The notes beneath the pieces were generated by a model. It worked only from the letters and a program-made list of their open reading frames with translations, searched no databases and was not told the DNA's origin. A program made the translations under genes and the position numbers. A DNA stretch of 64,000 nt from Actinomycetospora sp. NBRC 106378 (GTDB taxonomy: Bacteria; Actinomycetota; Actinomycetes; Mycobacteriales; Pseudonocardiaceae), in NCBI RefSeq assembly GCF_030269685.1, contig NZ_BSTT01000004.1, positions 310,001 through 374,000 on the forward strand, read 5' to 3'. This document shows positions 15,039 to 24,270 of the stretch, piece after piece. Every line of letters begins with the position of its first letter. Position 1 is the first letter of the stretch.

Positions 15039-17174
15039 TCAGACCGGGGTGACCTCGACGCGGGTGTCGGAGAACGTCGGTGCGTTCCCCAGGTCCGCGA
15101 AGACGAACGGGTTGACGGCGTTCACCGTGGTGCCCTCCTTCGCGTTCTTGCCCCACGATCCCATGGGACAGACCACGACGCCGGGTGCGACCTCCTCGGA
15201 GATCCTCGCCAGCGCCACGAACCGGCCGCGGTCGTTGGAGACCGCCACGTAGTTGCCCTCGTCGATGCCGCGGGCCTCGGCGTCCGCGGGGTGGATCGTG
15301 ACCGTCTGCTCGCCCTGGACCCGCTTCTGCATGGCCTGGTCGCCCGCGCTCGAGTTGATGTAGGCGTGCGACTTCGGCGAGAGCAGGTTCAGCGGGTACA
15401 GCTCGCCGCGCTCGCGCGGTCCGATGTAGTGCGGCAGCGGGTCGACCGGCGTGCCGGGCTGGTGGTCGTCGGAGAGCTGCCGGAAGAGGTTCACGACGAA
15501 GTTGCCCATCGCCTCGAGCGCGGAGCTCTTGAACTCCGTCTTCCCCGACGGCGTCGGGAAGCCGCCCTCGGCGTGCGGGCGGTACTCGTCCGGGCCGGGG
15601 AGGTTGAGGCGCGCCCAGCCGGTCTCGCGCAGCGACTCGAGGGTGATGCCCTCCATCGCGGGCGCCGACCAGTCGTAGGCCTGGGCGAGCAGTTCCTCGT
15701 CGGAGAGCTTGAAGAAGTCGTCCTCGAAGCCCATGGCGGCGGCGAGACGCCGGAAGAGCTCGGTGTTGGGCACCGACTCGCCCTCCGGCTCGACGGCCGG
15801 GGTGTTCAGCGTGACGTAGAAGTGGCCCCAGCTGAACATGATGTCGTGCTGCTCGAGCTGGGTGGTCGCGGGCAGCACGATGTCGGCGTAGCGCGCGGTG
15901 TCGGTCATGAAGTGCTCGCTGACCACCGTGAAGAGGTCCTCGCGCTCCAGCCCGGCCGCGATCTTCTCCTGCTCCGGTGCCACGACCATCGGGTTGGAGT
16001 TGTAGACCACCAGCGCCGTCACCGGGGTGTCGAGCTGCATCTCCCCGGTCAGCGCGCGGCCCAGCAGGAACTGGTTGATCACGCGGGTGCCGGGCGTGCG
16101 GTACTCGGGGTGGATGAAGGCGGGCCAGTTCACCGGGTGCGCCCACAGCGGCAGCTGCAGCAGACCGCCGCCGACGTGCTTCCAGGCCCCGACGAGCGCC
16201 GGGAGGCAGGCGATCGAGCGCACGGTCTGGCCGCCGCCGGCGTGCCGCTCGATGGCGACGCCGATGCGGATCATCGACGGGTCGGTGGTCGCGTACTCGC
16301 GGGCGAGGGTCCGGATGTCCTCGGCCGGGATGCCGGTCTCCTCCGACGCCCACTCCGGGGTGTACTGCGCCACGCGCTCGGAGAGCTCCTCGAAGCCCAG
16401 CGTGTGCTCGCGGACGTAGTCCTCGTCGTGCAGCCCCTCGGTGATGATCACGTGCATCATCGCGAGGGCGAGGGCGCCGTCGGTGCCCGGCCGGATCGGG
16501 ATGTGCCAGTCGGCGCGCCGCGCCGTCTTGTGCCGCATCGGGTCGATGCAGACGACCTTCGCGCCGCGCTTCTGCGCCTCGGCGATGACCGGCCAGAGGT
16601 GCAGGTTCGTCGAGATCGTGTTCGACGCCCAGATGATGATGTACTTCGAGTGGACGATGCTCTCGGGGTCCACGCCCGCCGTCGCGCCGACGGTGGAGGC
16701 GTAGGCGGTGCAGGCGCCGGAGTCGCAGTAGGTGCGCTCGGTGACCGTCGCGCCGAGGCGGTGGAAGAACGCGTCGCCGGCGGAGAGGCCGTTGAGGATG
16801 CCCTGCGTGCCGAGGTAGCTGACCGGCATGACCGTCTCGGCGCCGTGCTCGGCGATCTTCGCCTTGAAGGTCGACGCGATGGTCTCCATCGCCTCGTCCC
16901 AGGTGATCCGCTCGAAGCGGCCGAGGCCCTTCGGTCCGACCCGCTTCATCGGGTACAGGAGCCGGTCCGGGCTGTAGGTCTTGTCCGGGTAGTTGTTGAC
17001 CTTCACGCAGAGGCCGCCCCGGGTGACGGGGTGGTCGGGGTCGCCCGCCACGTTGGTGGCGCGCCCGTCCTCGACGGTCACGAGCATCGCGCAGGTGTCC
17101 GGGCAGTCGTGCGGGCAGGCGGCGCGGACCGTGGTGGTGGTCGGCGTGAGGGTCAGGTCGTCCAGAGCGGTCAC
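15039..17174 (-). CDS. Molybdopterin-dependent oxidoreductase (DMSO-reductase superfamily)
   Basis: The 711-residue catalytic subunit has an N-terminal 4Fe-4S site (CPHDCPDTC ... GGLCVKVN), a Mo-bis-MGD domain and a C-terminal dinucleotide-binding domain (EARGIDEGNYVAVSNDRGRF). YCDSGACTA near residue 195 is where the Mo ligand is expected, with Ser and Cys both possible. It starts at GTG 17174 behind GGAGGAG. No iron-sulfur, membrane-anchor or FdhD gene is next to it, so its electron partner is elsewhere. It is transcribed divergently from an AraC regulator and upstream of a CBS gene. The substrate cannot be deduced; formate, thiosulfate/polysulfide or N-oxides are all possible. Confidence 0.88.
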   Translation of the reverse strand: MTALDDLTLTPTTTTVRAACPHDCPDTCAMLVTVEDGRATNVAGDPDHPVTRGGLCVKVNNYPDKTYSPDRLLYPMKRVGPKGLGRFERITWDEAMETIASTFKAKIAEHGAETVMPVSYLGTQGILNGLSAGDAFFHRLGATVTERTYCDSGACTAYASTVGATAGVDPESIVHSKYIIIWASNTISTNLHLWPVIAEAQKRGAKVVCIDPMRHKTARRADWHIPIRPGTDGALALAMMHVIITEGLHDEDYVREHTLGFEELSERVAQYTPEWASEETGIPAEDIRTLAREYATTDPSMIRIGVAIERHAGGGQTVRSIACLPALVGAWKHVGGGLLQLPLWAHPVNWPAFIHPEYRTPGTRVINQFLLGRALTGEMQLDTPVTALVVYNSNPMVVAPEQEKIAAGLEREDLFTVVSEHFMTDTARYADIVLPATTQLEQHDIMFSWGHFYVTLNTPAVEPEGESVPNTELFRRLAAAMGFEDDFFKLSDEELLAQAYDWSAPAMEGITLESLRETGWARLNLPGPDEYRPHAEGGFPTPSGKTEFKSSALEAMGNFVVNLFRQLSDDHQPGTPVDPLPHYIGPRERGELYPLNLLSPKSHAYINSSAGDQAMQKRVQGEQTVTIHPADAEARGIDEGNYVAVSNDRGRFVALARISEEVAPGVVVCPMGSWGKNAKEGTTVNAVNPFVFADLGNAPTFSDTRVEVTPV

Positions 17175-17378
17175 GAAGCTCCTCCTGGCAGGTGGTGGTG
17201 GCGGAGTCGTCATCGACGTGTCGCGGATGGTCGTCCGGGCCCACCGGAGCGGGCTTGTCGCTCCGTGCCAGACCACGGCGGGCGGCGCAGTTGCTACCGG
17301 ACGGAAACATGAGCAGCCTTGCGGCCGGGGTGATCGCCGCCATAGCGTCGGGCGACCACCACCGGAAGCCACCCGCCC

Positions 17379-18377
17379 ATGACTCGAGCCATGCACCCCG
17401 TCGGGCCGTTCGACGAGCCCGGGAACGCGTGCGCCGCCGACACGGCGGAGGGGCTCGGACGGTGGAACGAGCTGCTGCGCGAACACTTCGTGTCGCTCCA
17501 CGTGGACGACACCGTGGACGCCGACGCCGGATTCGTCTCCACGGTGCGGAGCACGCTCGTGGGCCACCTTTCGGCCGCGGTCGTCAGCTCGATGCGCCAG
17601 AGCGCCCGACGCACCGAGCGGCTCGTCCGCGCCGACCCGCGGACCTACCTGCAGGTGGGGATGGTGACCCGGGGTCGTGCGGTGCTCGAGCAGGACGGCC
17701 GGGAGGCGGTCCTGACGCCCGGCCGCTACGCCGTCTACGAGACCGACCGCCCGTTCGTCTGGCACTTCGACGGCCCGTGGACGCTCAACGTGCTCACCTG
17801 GCCGCGCGAGCTCGTGCCCCTCGGCGTCGACGTCACGCGGGCCGCCACCGCCCGCGCCCTCGGGGAGGACCGGCTCGGCGCGATCGTCGGGCACGCCCTG
17901 GCGGAGACGGCCACGTCACCGCCCGACCTCGGCGACCCCGCCGGCGGACGGCTCGCGGGGCAGCTCGCAGCCCTGCTCGGCACCGCGGTCGGCGAGTCCC
18001 TGCGCCGCGACGAGGTGCTCTCCCCCGGGAGCGCGGAGGACCTGCGCCGGCGCGTGGACGACTACGTGACCGAGCACCTCGCCGACCCCGACCTCGGGCC
18101 CGAGGACATCGCCCACGCGCACTTCATCTCGGTCCGCGCCCTGCACCGGGTGTTCGCCGACAGCGACCTCTCGGTGGCGGCGCTCGTGCGTCTGCGCCGG
18201 CTGCAGCACGCCCGGCGCCGGCTGCTCGACCCCCGCGACGCGGCCCTGAGCCTCACCGAGATCGCCCACGCGTGCGGCTTCGCCGACCTCGCGTCGTTCA
18301 GCCGCCGGTTCAAGCAGGAGTTCCACGAGGCGCCCGCGGCCTACCGCCGCCGCGGCGGGTTCACGATGCGCGGCTGA
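17379..18377 (+). CDS. AraC-family transcriptional regulator
   Basis: This 332-residue regulator has an N-terminal AraC-binding-like domain (about 30-200; LVRADPRTYLQVGMVTRGRA is typical) and a C-terminal double helix-turn-helix (about 225-330) ending LTEIAHACGFADLASFSRRF, a canonical AraC signature. The start is the ATG at 17379. It is divergent from the molybdopterin oxidoreductase with 204 bases between, making that gene its most likely target; autoregulation is also likely. The inducer is unknown. Confidence 0.88.
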   Translation: MTRAMHPVGPFDEPGNACAADTAEGLGRWNELLREHFVSLHVDDTVDADAGFVSTVRSTLVGHLSAAVVSSMRQSARRTERLVRADPRTYLQVGMVTRGRAVLEQDGREAVLTPGRYAVYETDRPFVWHFDGPWTLNVLTWPRELVPLGVDVTRAATARALGEDRLGAIVGHALAETATSPPDLGDPAGGRLAGQLAALLGTAVGESLRRDEVLSPGSAEDLRRRVDDYVTEHLADPDLGPEDIAHAHFISVRALHRVFADSDLSVAALVRLRRLQHARRRLLDPRDAALSLTEIAHACGFADLASFSRRFKQEFHEAPAAYRRRGGFTMRG

Positions 18378-18416
18378 CCGACCCGGTCGTGCGCCCCTGG
18401 TGCGATCCGGTGTGGC

Positions 18417-20816
18417 GTGGGTAACCATGCCATCGCGACCATCGACGGCCGTGCACCTCGGATGCGCACCGGTCCCGGCCCCGACGGCGAGCTCGGGCAG
18501 ACGTACCTGGACGCGGCAGGGGTGTGGGCGATGGCGGTCGGTGTCGAGTCCGAGGCGGTCCCGACGACGGGTGCCGGCGCGGTGATCGTGCTCGGCGCGG
18601 TCCGCACGGCACCGGAGCGGGAGCTGATCGCCGAGTGGGCCGCGCGTCATCACCCGGGCGCCCCGGTCTGCCTGTCCGTCGCGGACCTCGACGACGCGCT
18701 CGCGGAGGCGGTCCCGACGGCGGACGTGGTCCCGGTCCGCGTGACCTGGCTGCCGCCCACCCGGGCCGCCGAGTGGGCGGACGGGACCGGCGCCCCGCCC
18801 CACCGGCCGAAGGCGGTCGACCTGCTGGCCCTGATCGGGCACCGCCGGCCCCCGACGTTCTGGCAGCGCCGGCTGGCCCGGAACAGCCCCGACCGGGTGC
18901 AGGTGGTCGAGGGCGAACCGGCCACGCTCGCCGACCTCACCCGGCGCCACGACGAGCAGGCGCGCGAGGAGCCGCTGGCCGACTTCGTGTTCCGCGCCGG
19001 TGTGCTGTCGTGCGAGCGCGCGGAACGGGTGGTCATCGGCGACCACTACACGGTGCCGCGGATGGTCGTGGAGCAGATCGTCGCCTCGACCACGGTGCGG
19101 GAGAAGGTGCGGGCGCTCGCCGAGAAGGAGGGACGTGCCTTCGACGAGGTGCTCGACGCGATGCGTGCCCGTCTCGCCGACCTCGCGGCGGTGCAGAACC
19201 CGCTGTCCATCGACGCCTTCCGGGCCGCGCTCTCCCCGATGCACACGTCGGCGTGGGACGTGGAGGTGGACGCCGAGACCGTCGAGCCGCTCCGGGCGCT
19301 CAACCGCACGGCGCCGTTGGTCTTCCTGCCGACCCACCGCTCCTACGCCGACCCGCTCGTCCTCGGCGAGGTGCTGCGCGACCACGACCTGCCGCGCAAC
19401 ACGGTGCTCGGCGGCAACAACATGTCGTTCTGGCCGATCGGGCCGCTCGGCAAGCGGGCGGGCGTGGTGTTCATCCGGCGCTCGAGCGGCGACGACACGG
19501 TCTACCGGCTCGCGCTGCGGGAGTACATCGCCCACCTCGTCTCCAAGCGGTTCAACCTCGAGTGGTACATCGAGGGCGGTCGCTCCCGGACGGGCAAGCT
19601 CCGCCGACCCAGCATGGGCCTGCTCTCCTACCTCGTCGGAGCCCTCGACGACGGCCGCGTGCCGGACGTCCAGCTCGTCCCGACCTCCCTGGTCTACAAC
19701 CGGCTCTACGAGCTCGATGCGATGGCCGCCGAGCAGGGCGGCGCGGACAAGTCCGCGGAGGGGCTCGGCTGGATGGCGCGCTACATCCGGGGCCAGGCCC
19801 GCAACGACGGCCACGCCCGCGTGCGCTTCGGGGAGCCGTTCTCGTTGGCCGGGGCGCTCGCCGAGGCGGGCGACGGACCCAACCGGCTCGACAAGGTCGC
19901 GTTCGCGATCTGCGACGGCATCAACCGCGCGACGCCGGCCACCCCGACCGCCCTGGTGACGTTCGCCCTGCTCGGAACAGGTGGGAGGGCCCTCACCCAC
20001 GACCAGATCCGCGACTCCACGGCGCCGCTGCTCGACCACCTCGACGCCCTCGACCGCCCGGGACCCCGGGAGGGCCTGCACGACGACGGGCTCTCCCGCA
20101 CCCTCGCGCGGCTCGTCTCCGGCGAGGTCGTCGAGCGCTACGACGGCGGGGACGAGCCGGTGTGGTCGATCCGCGACGGGCGCCACCGGGTGGCGGCGTT
20201 CTACCGCAACGGCGCGATCCACCACTTCGTCGACCGCGCGATCGTGGAGATGGCCCTGCTCGCGGCGTCGCGGGCGCCGGCGGGCACCGACCCGGTCGAG
20301 GCCGCGTGGGCGGACGCGCTCGCGCTGCGCGACCTGCTCAAGTTCGAGTTCTTCTTCCCGTCGAAGCGACGGTTCTCCGACGACATCGCCGCCGAGACCG
20401 ACCTCATCGACGTCCGGTGGCGCGAGCGCGTCGCGCGAGGGGACGGTGCGGCCGACCTGCTGGCCGACGCGCGGTTCCTCGTCGCGCCCCGGACGCTGCG
20501 CTCGTTCGTCGACGCGCAGTGGGTGGTGGCGACGAAGCTCGCCGCGCTGGACCCGGCCGCCGAGGTCGACCCGAAGGCGTTCCCCCGCGAGTGCCTCGGG
20601 CTGGGCCGGCAGATGCTGCGCCAGGGCCGGGTGGCCCGGCCGGACTCGGTGTCCCTCGAGCTGTACGCGTCGGCGCTGGACCTGGCGCGCAACCGGGGCC
20701 TGCTGGAGGACCCGGTCGGGCGGCCGGCGTTCCTGGCCGAGATCGACGAGGTGCGGGGCCGGCTCGTGGAGCTCGCCCGGCTCGAGGAGCGACGGACCGA
20801 GGAGCTGCTGGCATGA
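18417..20816 (+). CDS. plsB: Glycerol-3-phosphate 1-O-acyltransferase (PlsB type)
   Basis: This enzyme acylates sn-glycerol-3-phosphate at position 1, the first step of glycerolipid synthesis at the membrane. The 799-residue length and motifs fit PlsB: block I H-x4-D (HRSYAD, near residue 307), GGNNMSFWPIG, VFIRRS, and the glycerol-phosphate binding IEGGRSRTGKLRRP. The start is set at GTG 18417; ATG 18462 is an alternative since residues 1-15 are not conserved. It overlaps the next acyltransferase by 4 bases (ATGA). Confidence 0.93.
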   Translation: MGNHAIATIDGRAPRMRTGPGPDGELGQTYLDAAGVWAMAVGVESEAVPTTGAGAVIVLGAVRTAPERELIAEWAARHHPGAPVCLSVADLDDALAEAVPTADVVPVRVTWLPPTRAAEWADGTGAPPHRPKAVDLLALIGHRRPPTFWQRRLARNSPDRVQVVEGEPATLADLTRRHDEQAREEPLADFVFRAGVLSCERAERVVIGDHYTVPRMVVEQIVASTTVREKVRALAEKEGRAFDEVLDAMRARLADLAAVQNPLSIDAFRAALSPMHTSAWDVEVDAETVEPLRALNRTAPLVFLPTHRSYADPLVLGEVLRDHDLPRNTVLGGNNMSFWPIGPLGKRAGVVFIRRSSGDDTVYRLALREYIAHLVSKRFNLEWYIEGGRSRTGKLRRPSMGLLSYLVGALDDGRVPDVQLVPTSLVYNRLYELDAMAAEQGGADKSAEGLGWMARYIRGQARNDGHARVRFGEPFSLAGALAEAGDGPNRLDKVAFAICDGINRATPATPTALVTFALLGTGGRALTHDQIRDSTAPLLDHLDALDRPGPREGLHDDGLSRTLARLVSGEVVERYDGGDEPVWSIRDGRHRVAAFYRNGAIHHFVDRAIVEMALLAASRAPAGTDPVEAAWADALALRDLLKFEFFFPSKRRFSDDIAAETDLIDVRWRERVARGDGAADLLADARFLVAPRTLRSFVDAQWVVATKLAALDPAAEVDPKAFPRECLGLGRQMLRQGRVARPDSVSLELYASALDLARNRGLLEDPVGRPAFLAEIDEVRGRLVELARLEERRTEELLA

Positions 20817-22207
20817 GCGCGGACGGACCCGCGACGGAGCTCGGGGCGCGGATCGACGCCGCGCCCACGGGGGAGGTGGTGACGGCCTTCGTGGCCGTCG
20901 ACGGTGGGTTGCTCGCCGGCAGTCCGCTCGCGCCGTTCGCCGCCCCGGACTCGCTCTGGGGCCGCCTCGTCGCCGACGTCCGTGCGGGCGTGGCCGGACC
21001 CGCCGTCGTGACCCCCGCCGACGTGGAGCGCGTGGTCCGCGCCCGGCGCCGCCGGCGGGTGGACGAGGTCGCCGAGGAGTGCCGGGCCACGTTCCGCGCC
21101 ACCACGGCGTCGTGGCTGCACCCCGAGGTGTGGCGGCTCGCGGTGCACCACGCACGCCGCGGGCACCGGGTGGTCCTCGTGTCGGCGGCGACCCCGCCCG
21201 ACGTCGCGCCGCTGGCGGAGGCGCTCGGGGCGGACGACGTGGTGGCGACGCGGCTCTCGGTCGACGGGGACGTCGTCGCGGGCCTCGGCTCGCCCGTGTG
21301 CAGCGGACCGGACGCGGCCGCGGCGGTGGTGGGATGGGCCGACGACCACGACGTGGACCTCGGGCAGGCGTTCGTCTACGCCCCGGCGGAGGACCGGGCG
21401 CTCCTCGACCTCGCGGCCCATGCCGTCGTCGTCGGGGAGCCCGACGGGATCCGTCCGGCGCTGCCCGTGCGGCCCCGGGGGGCGGTGCCGCCGGTCGAGG
21501 CGATCGGCGGCACCCTCGGCTTCTACGCCGGGTTCCTCTCGGCGACCGCGGCCGCCCTCGGCTCCGGCGCGCTGCGGCTGTCGCGGCACCACGCGATCAA
21601 CCTCGCCGGGTCGCTCGGCTCCGAGCTGGCCCTCGGCATCGCGGGGGTCGACGTGGAGGTCGACGGCGCCGAGCACCTGTGGTCGACCCGGCCCGCGGTG
21701 TTCGTGTTCAACCACCAGAGCGCGCTGGACCCGATCGTGGCGATGACGATGCTGCGGCACGACTTCACCGGCGTCGCGAAGGCGGAGGCGCGCTCGATGC
21801 CCGTGTTCGGGCAGCTGTTCATGCTGGCCGACGTCGCGTTCGTCGAGCGCGGCAACACGACCCAGGCCAGGCAGGCCCTCGAACCCGCCGTCGAGAAGGT
21901 CCGGCGGGGGATGTCGCTGCTGATGGCGCCGGAGGGGACGCGCTCTCCGACGCCCCGGCCGGGCCGGTTCAAGAAGGGTGCCTTCCACATCGCGATGCAG
22001 GCGGGCGTCCCGATGGTGCCGATCGTGCTGGAGAACGCGGGCGAGCTGATGTGGCGCCACGACGTGACGGTCCGACCGGGCACCGTGCGCGTCACCGTCC
22101 TGCCTCCGATCGACACGGGCGACTGGAGCACCGAGACTCTCGACGACCACGTCGCGCACGTGCGGGGCCTGTTCCTGGACACCCTGGGACTGGGGGAGAA
22201 GCAGTGA
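20813..22207 (+). CDS. plsC: HAD-like/1-acyl-glycerol-3-phosphate acyltransferase fusion
   Basis: The 464-residue protein has an N-terminal half (about 15-200) with a HAD-IB phosphatase outline (VVLVSAATPPDV) and a C-terminal PlsC domain (about 255-450) with H-x4-D (NHQSALD), FVERGNTTQAR and APEGTRS. The HAD nucleophile motif has decayed: V-A-V-D-G-G-L replaces DxDxT, so the N-terminal half is probably not a phosphatase. PlsC makes phosphatidic acid from lysophosphatidic acid. It is coupled to plsB upstream (ATGA) and to the WS/DGAT gene downstream (GTGA). Confidence 0.9.
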   Translation: MSADGPATELGARIDAAPTGEVVTAFVAVDGGLLAGSPLAPFAAPDSLWGRLVADVRAGVAGPAVVTPADVERVVRARRRRRVDEVAEECRATFRATTASWLHPEVWRLAVHHARRGHRVVLVSAATPPDVAPLAEALGADDVVATRLSVDGDVVAGLGSPVCSGPDAAAAVVGWADDHDVDLGQAFVYAPAEDRALLDLAAHAVVVGEPDGIRPALPVRPRGAVPPVEAIGGTLGFYAGFLSATAAALGSGALRLSRHHAINLAGSLGSELALGIAGVDVEVDGAEHLWSTRPAVFVFNHQSALDPIVAMTMLRHDFTGVAKAEARSMPVFGQLFMLADVAFVERGNTTQARQALEPAVEKVRRGMSLLMAPEGTRSPTPRPGRFKKGAFHIAMQAGVPMVPIVLENAGELMWRHDVTVRPGTVRVTVLPPIDTGDWSTETLDDHVAHVRGLFLDTLGLGEKQ

Positions 22208-23655
22208 CCGAGGACCGGGGCGAGCGCAGCGACGGGAAGCAGAACGGCCTCGGCTGGGCGGACGCCGACGAGATGACGGCGTTCGAGACGATGATGTGGC
22301 GTGCCGAGGCCGACCCCGCCCTGCGGTCGACCATGGTGGCCGTCGCCGATCTGGACGCGACGCCCGACTGGCCGCGTCTCGTCGCCGCCCACGACTGGGC
22401 GACGCGGATGGTGCCCCGCTTCCGCAAGCGCGTGGTGGAACCCCCGCTGGGGCTCGGCGCCCCGGTGTGGTCGCCGGACCCCGACTTCGACCTCGACCGG
22501 CACGTGCGACGGGTGTCGGTCCCGAGCGGGCAGGGCTGGTCCGGGGTCCTCGCCATCGCCGAGCACCTCGCGCTCACCCCGTTCGACCGGGACCGGCCGC
22601 CGTGGGAGGCCGTGCTCGTCGAGGGCCTGCCCGACGGCCGGGCGGCGTACCTGCTGAAGCTGCACCACGCCACGACCGACGGGCTCGGCGGTGTCCAGCT
22701 GTTCAACGGGCTGCTCAACCGCTCGCGGGAGACCGACACGGACAAGCCGCAGCCGGAGGTCCCCGTGGTGGCGGGGCCGGGCCCGTGGGCGGCGCTCGGG
22801 CGGCAGGTCCGGCACGACGCCGAGGCGTTGGCGTCCGTGCCGGTCCACATGGTGCGCGCGGCGGGCGCCGCCCTGCGCGACCCGATCGCGAAGGCCCGCG
22901 AGGCGGTCGCGTTCGGGCTCTCGGCGATCCGGGTCATCGGCGATCCCGGCGCCGCCCCGTCGCCCCTGCTCGCGACGCGCGGCCCGGACTGGCGGTTCGT
23001 GTCGATGGAACTGCCGTTCGCCCCGTTCCGGGCGGCCGCGAAGGCCGGTGGCGGGACGGTCAACGACGCCTACCTCGCCGCGCTGCTCGGCGCGTTCCGG
23101 CTCTACCACGAGGCGTTGGGCCAGCCGACCGACACGATCCGCATGTCGATCCCGGTGTCCCTGCGCGCCGACGCCGACTCGGCCGGCGGCAACCGCATCG
23201 CCTCGCTGCGGCTGGCCGGGCACATCGCGGAGAAGGACCCGGTGGCCCGCATGGCGACGATCGCCGCCGACGTGGCGCGGGGGCGGGCGGAGCCGGCGGC
23301 CGACGACATCGGCCTGGTGTCGCCGCTGCTCGCCCGGCTGCCGGGCAGCGTGATGGCGGCGGTCGCGGGCGGGGTCACCAAGGGCAACGACCTGCAGGCG
23401 TCCAACGTCCCGGGGATCCGCGAGGACGTGTTCCTGGCCGGTGCCCGGGTGGACCGGATGTTCCCCTACGCCCCGCGACCCGGCTGCGCCGCGATGATCA
23501 CGATGTTGACCCACGGCGACACCTGCTGCCTCGGCGCGAACATCGACCCGGCGGCCATCACCGACCGCGAGCTCTTCGGTCGTTGCCTCGTGGAGGGCTT
23601 CGTCGAGGTGCTCGCCCTCGGCCCCGACGCCCCGGAGCCGCTGCTCCGGACCTGA
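22204..23655 (+). CDS. Wax ester synthase/diacylglycerol acyltransferase (WS/DGAT)
   Basis: This 483-residue enzyme forms triacylglycerol or wax esters from acyl-CoA. It has the catalytic motif HHATTDG (about residue 153), a middle V-N-D-A-Y-L-A-A-L-L-G and a C-terminal S-N-V-P-G motif, the standard WS/DGAT series. GTG 22204 overlaps the plsC stop (GTGA). Together with PlsB and PlsC it makes a compact operon going from glycerol-3-phosphate towards storage lipid, lacking only the phosphatidate phosphatase, a step the decayed HAD domain next door would be expected to supply but seems not to. Confidence 0.93.
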   Translation: MTEDRGERSDGKQNGLGWADADEMTAFETMMWRAEADPALRSTMVAVADLDATPDWPRLVAAHDWATRMVPRFRKRVVEPPLGLGAPVWSPDPDFDLDRHVRRVSVPSGQGWSGVLAIAEHLALTPFDRDRPPWEAVLVEGLPDGRAAYLLKLHHATTDGLGGVQLFNGLLNRSRETDTDKPQPEVPVVAGPGPWAALGRQVRHDAEALASVPVHMVRAAGAALRDPIAKAREAVAFGLSAIRVIGDPGAAPSPLLATRGPDWRFVSMELPFAPFRAAAKAGGGTVNDAYLAALLGAFRLYHEALGQPTDTIRMSIPVSLRADADSAGGNRIASLRLAGHIAEKDPVARMATIAADVARGRAEPAADDIGLVSPLLARLPGSVMAAVAGGVTKGNDLQASNVPGIREDVFLAGARVDRMFPYAPRPGCAAMITMLTHGDTCCLGANIDPAAITDRELFGRCLVEGFVEVLALGPDAPEPLLRT

Positions 23656-23681
23656 GGTCGCGTTCCTCGGGCGGCGCCGGG

Positions 23682-23948
23682 TCAGGCGGCGCGGAGCCCG
23701 AGCAGACGGTCGAGCAGGGACGGGCGGCGGTCGGTGCCGTCGCCCTCCCCGGTCGCCTCCGCGCACTCCGGGCACCGCGCGGCCGGCGGGCTCGCGAGGG
23801 ACGACGCCCAGACGGTGCGGGTGCAGGCGGCCCGGTGGGCGCCGGTCTCCGGGTCGTGGCGCAGGACGGCGTGGTCCCGTCCGTCGAGCGCGCAGGTGAG
23901 CCAGTGGGCCCTGCCGCGGAGCGCGTCGTGGTCGACGGGGGCGGCCAT
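23682..23948 (-). CDS. Small Cys/His protein downstream of DUF397 gene
   Basis: This 88-residue protein has paired cysteines and histidines (LTCALDG, RHDPETGAHRAACT, ARCPEC) that suggest a small zinc-binding fold. Its ATG shares one base with the stop of the DUF397 gene (TGATG), so it is translationally coupled to it. No named family was recognised; similar small proteins follow XRE/DUF397 genes in related actinobacteria. The function is unknown. Confidence 0.6.
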   Translation of the reverse strand: MAAPVDHDALRGRAHWLTCALDGRDHAVLRHDPETGAHRAACTRTVWASSLASPPAARCPECAEATGEGDGTDRRPSLLDRLLGLRAA

Positions 23949-24172
23949 CACGCCCCCTCGAGCAGGTCGTCGAAGCGGCCGGCGCGCACGTCGGAGAGGA
24001 AGGCGCCGAGCTCGTCGCGCGTCAGCAGCAGGGCCGCGTCGTCGGGGAACCGGGAGTTGCGGACGGCGACCTGCCCGGCGACCGCGGCGAGCTCCACGCA
24101 GTTGCCCTGCTTGCCGCTGTACCGGCTGCGGCGCCAGGCTGCGCCCACGAGGCGTGAAGCCGTGGTGTGCAT
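23948..24172 (-). CDS. DUF397 domain protein
   Basis: This 74-residue protein carries the DUF397 core: W-R-R-S-R-Y-S-G, then N-C-V-E-L-A, V-A-V-R-N-S, and L-L-L-T-R-D-E. Such proteins are encoded beside XRE/DUF5753 regulators throughout the actinobacteria and are thought to be their protein partners (antagonists or modulators of differentiation genes). It begins at the ATG at 24172 and lies 98 bases downstream of the XRE gene in the same direction. Confidence 0.85.
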   Translation of the reverse strand: MHTTASRLVGAAWRRSRYSGKQGNCVELAAVAGQVAVRNSRFPDDAALLLTRDELGAFLSDVRAGRFDDLLEGA

Positions 24173-24270
24173 CGGTCGTCCCGTCGCCGTCGGTGCTTGA
24201 AACCGATACGACGGTAACACCGGCGAGCGCCGTCTGCATGTGCAGAAGCACTCAGCGCCCGCCGGTGTCG

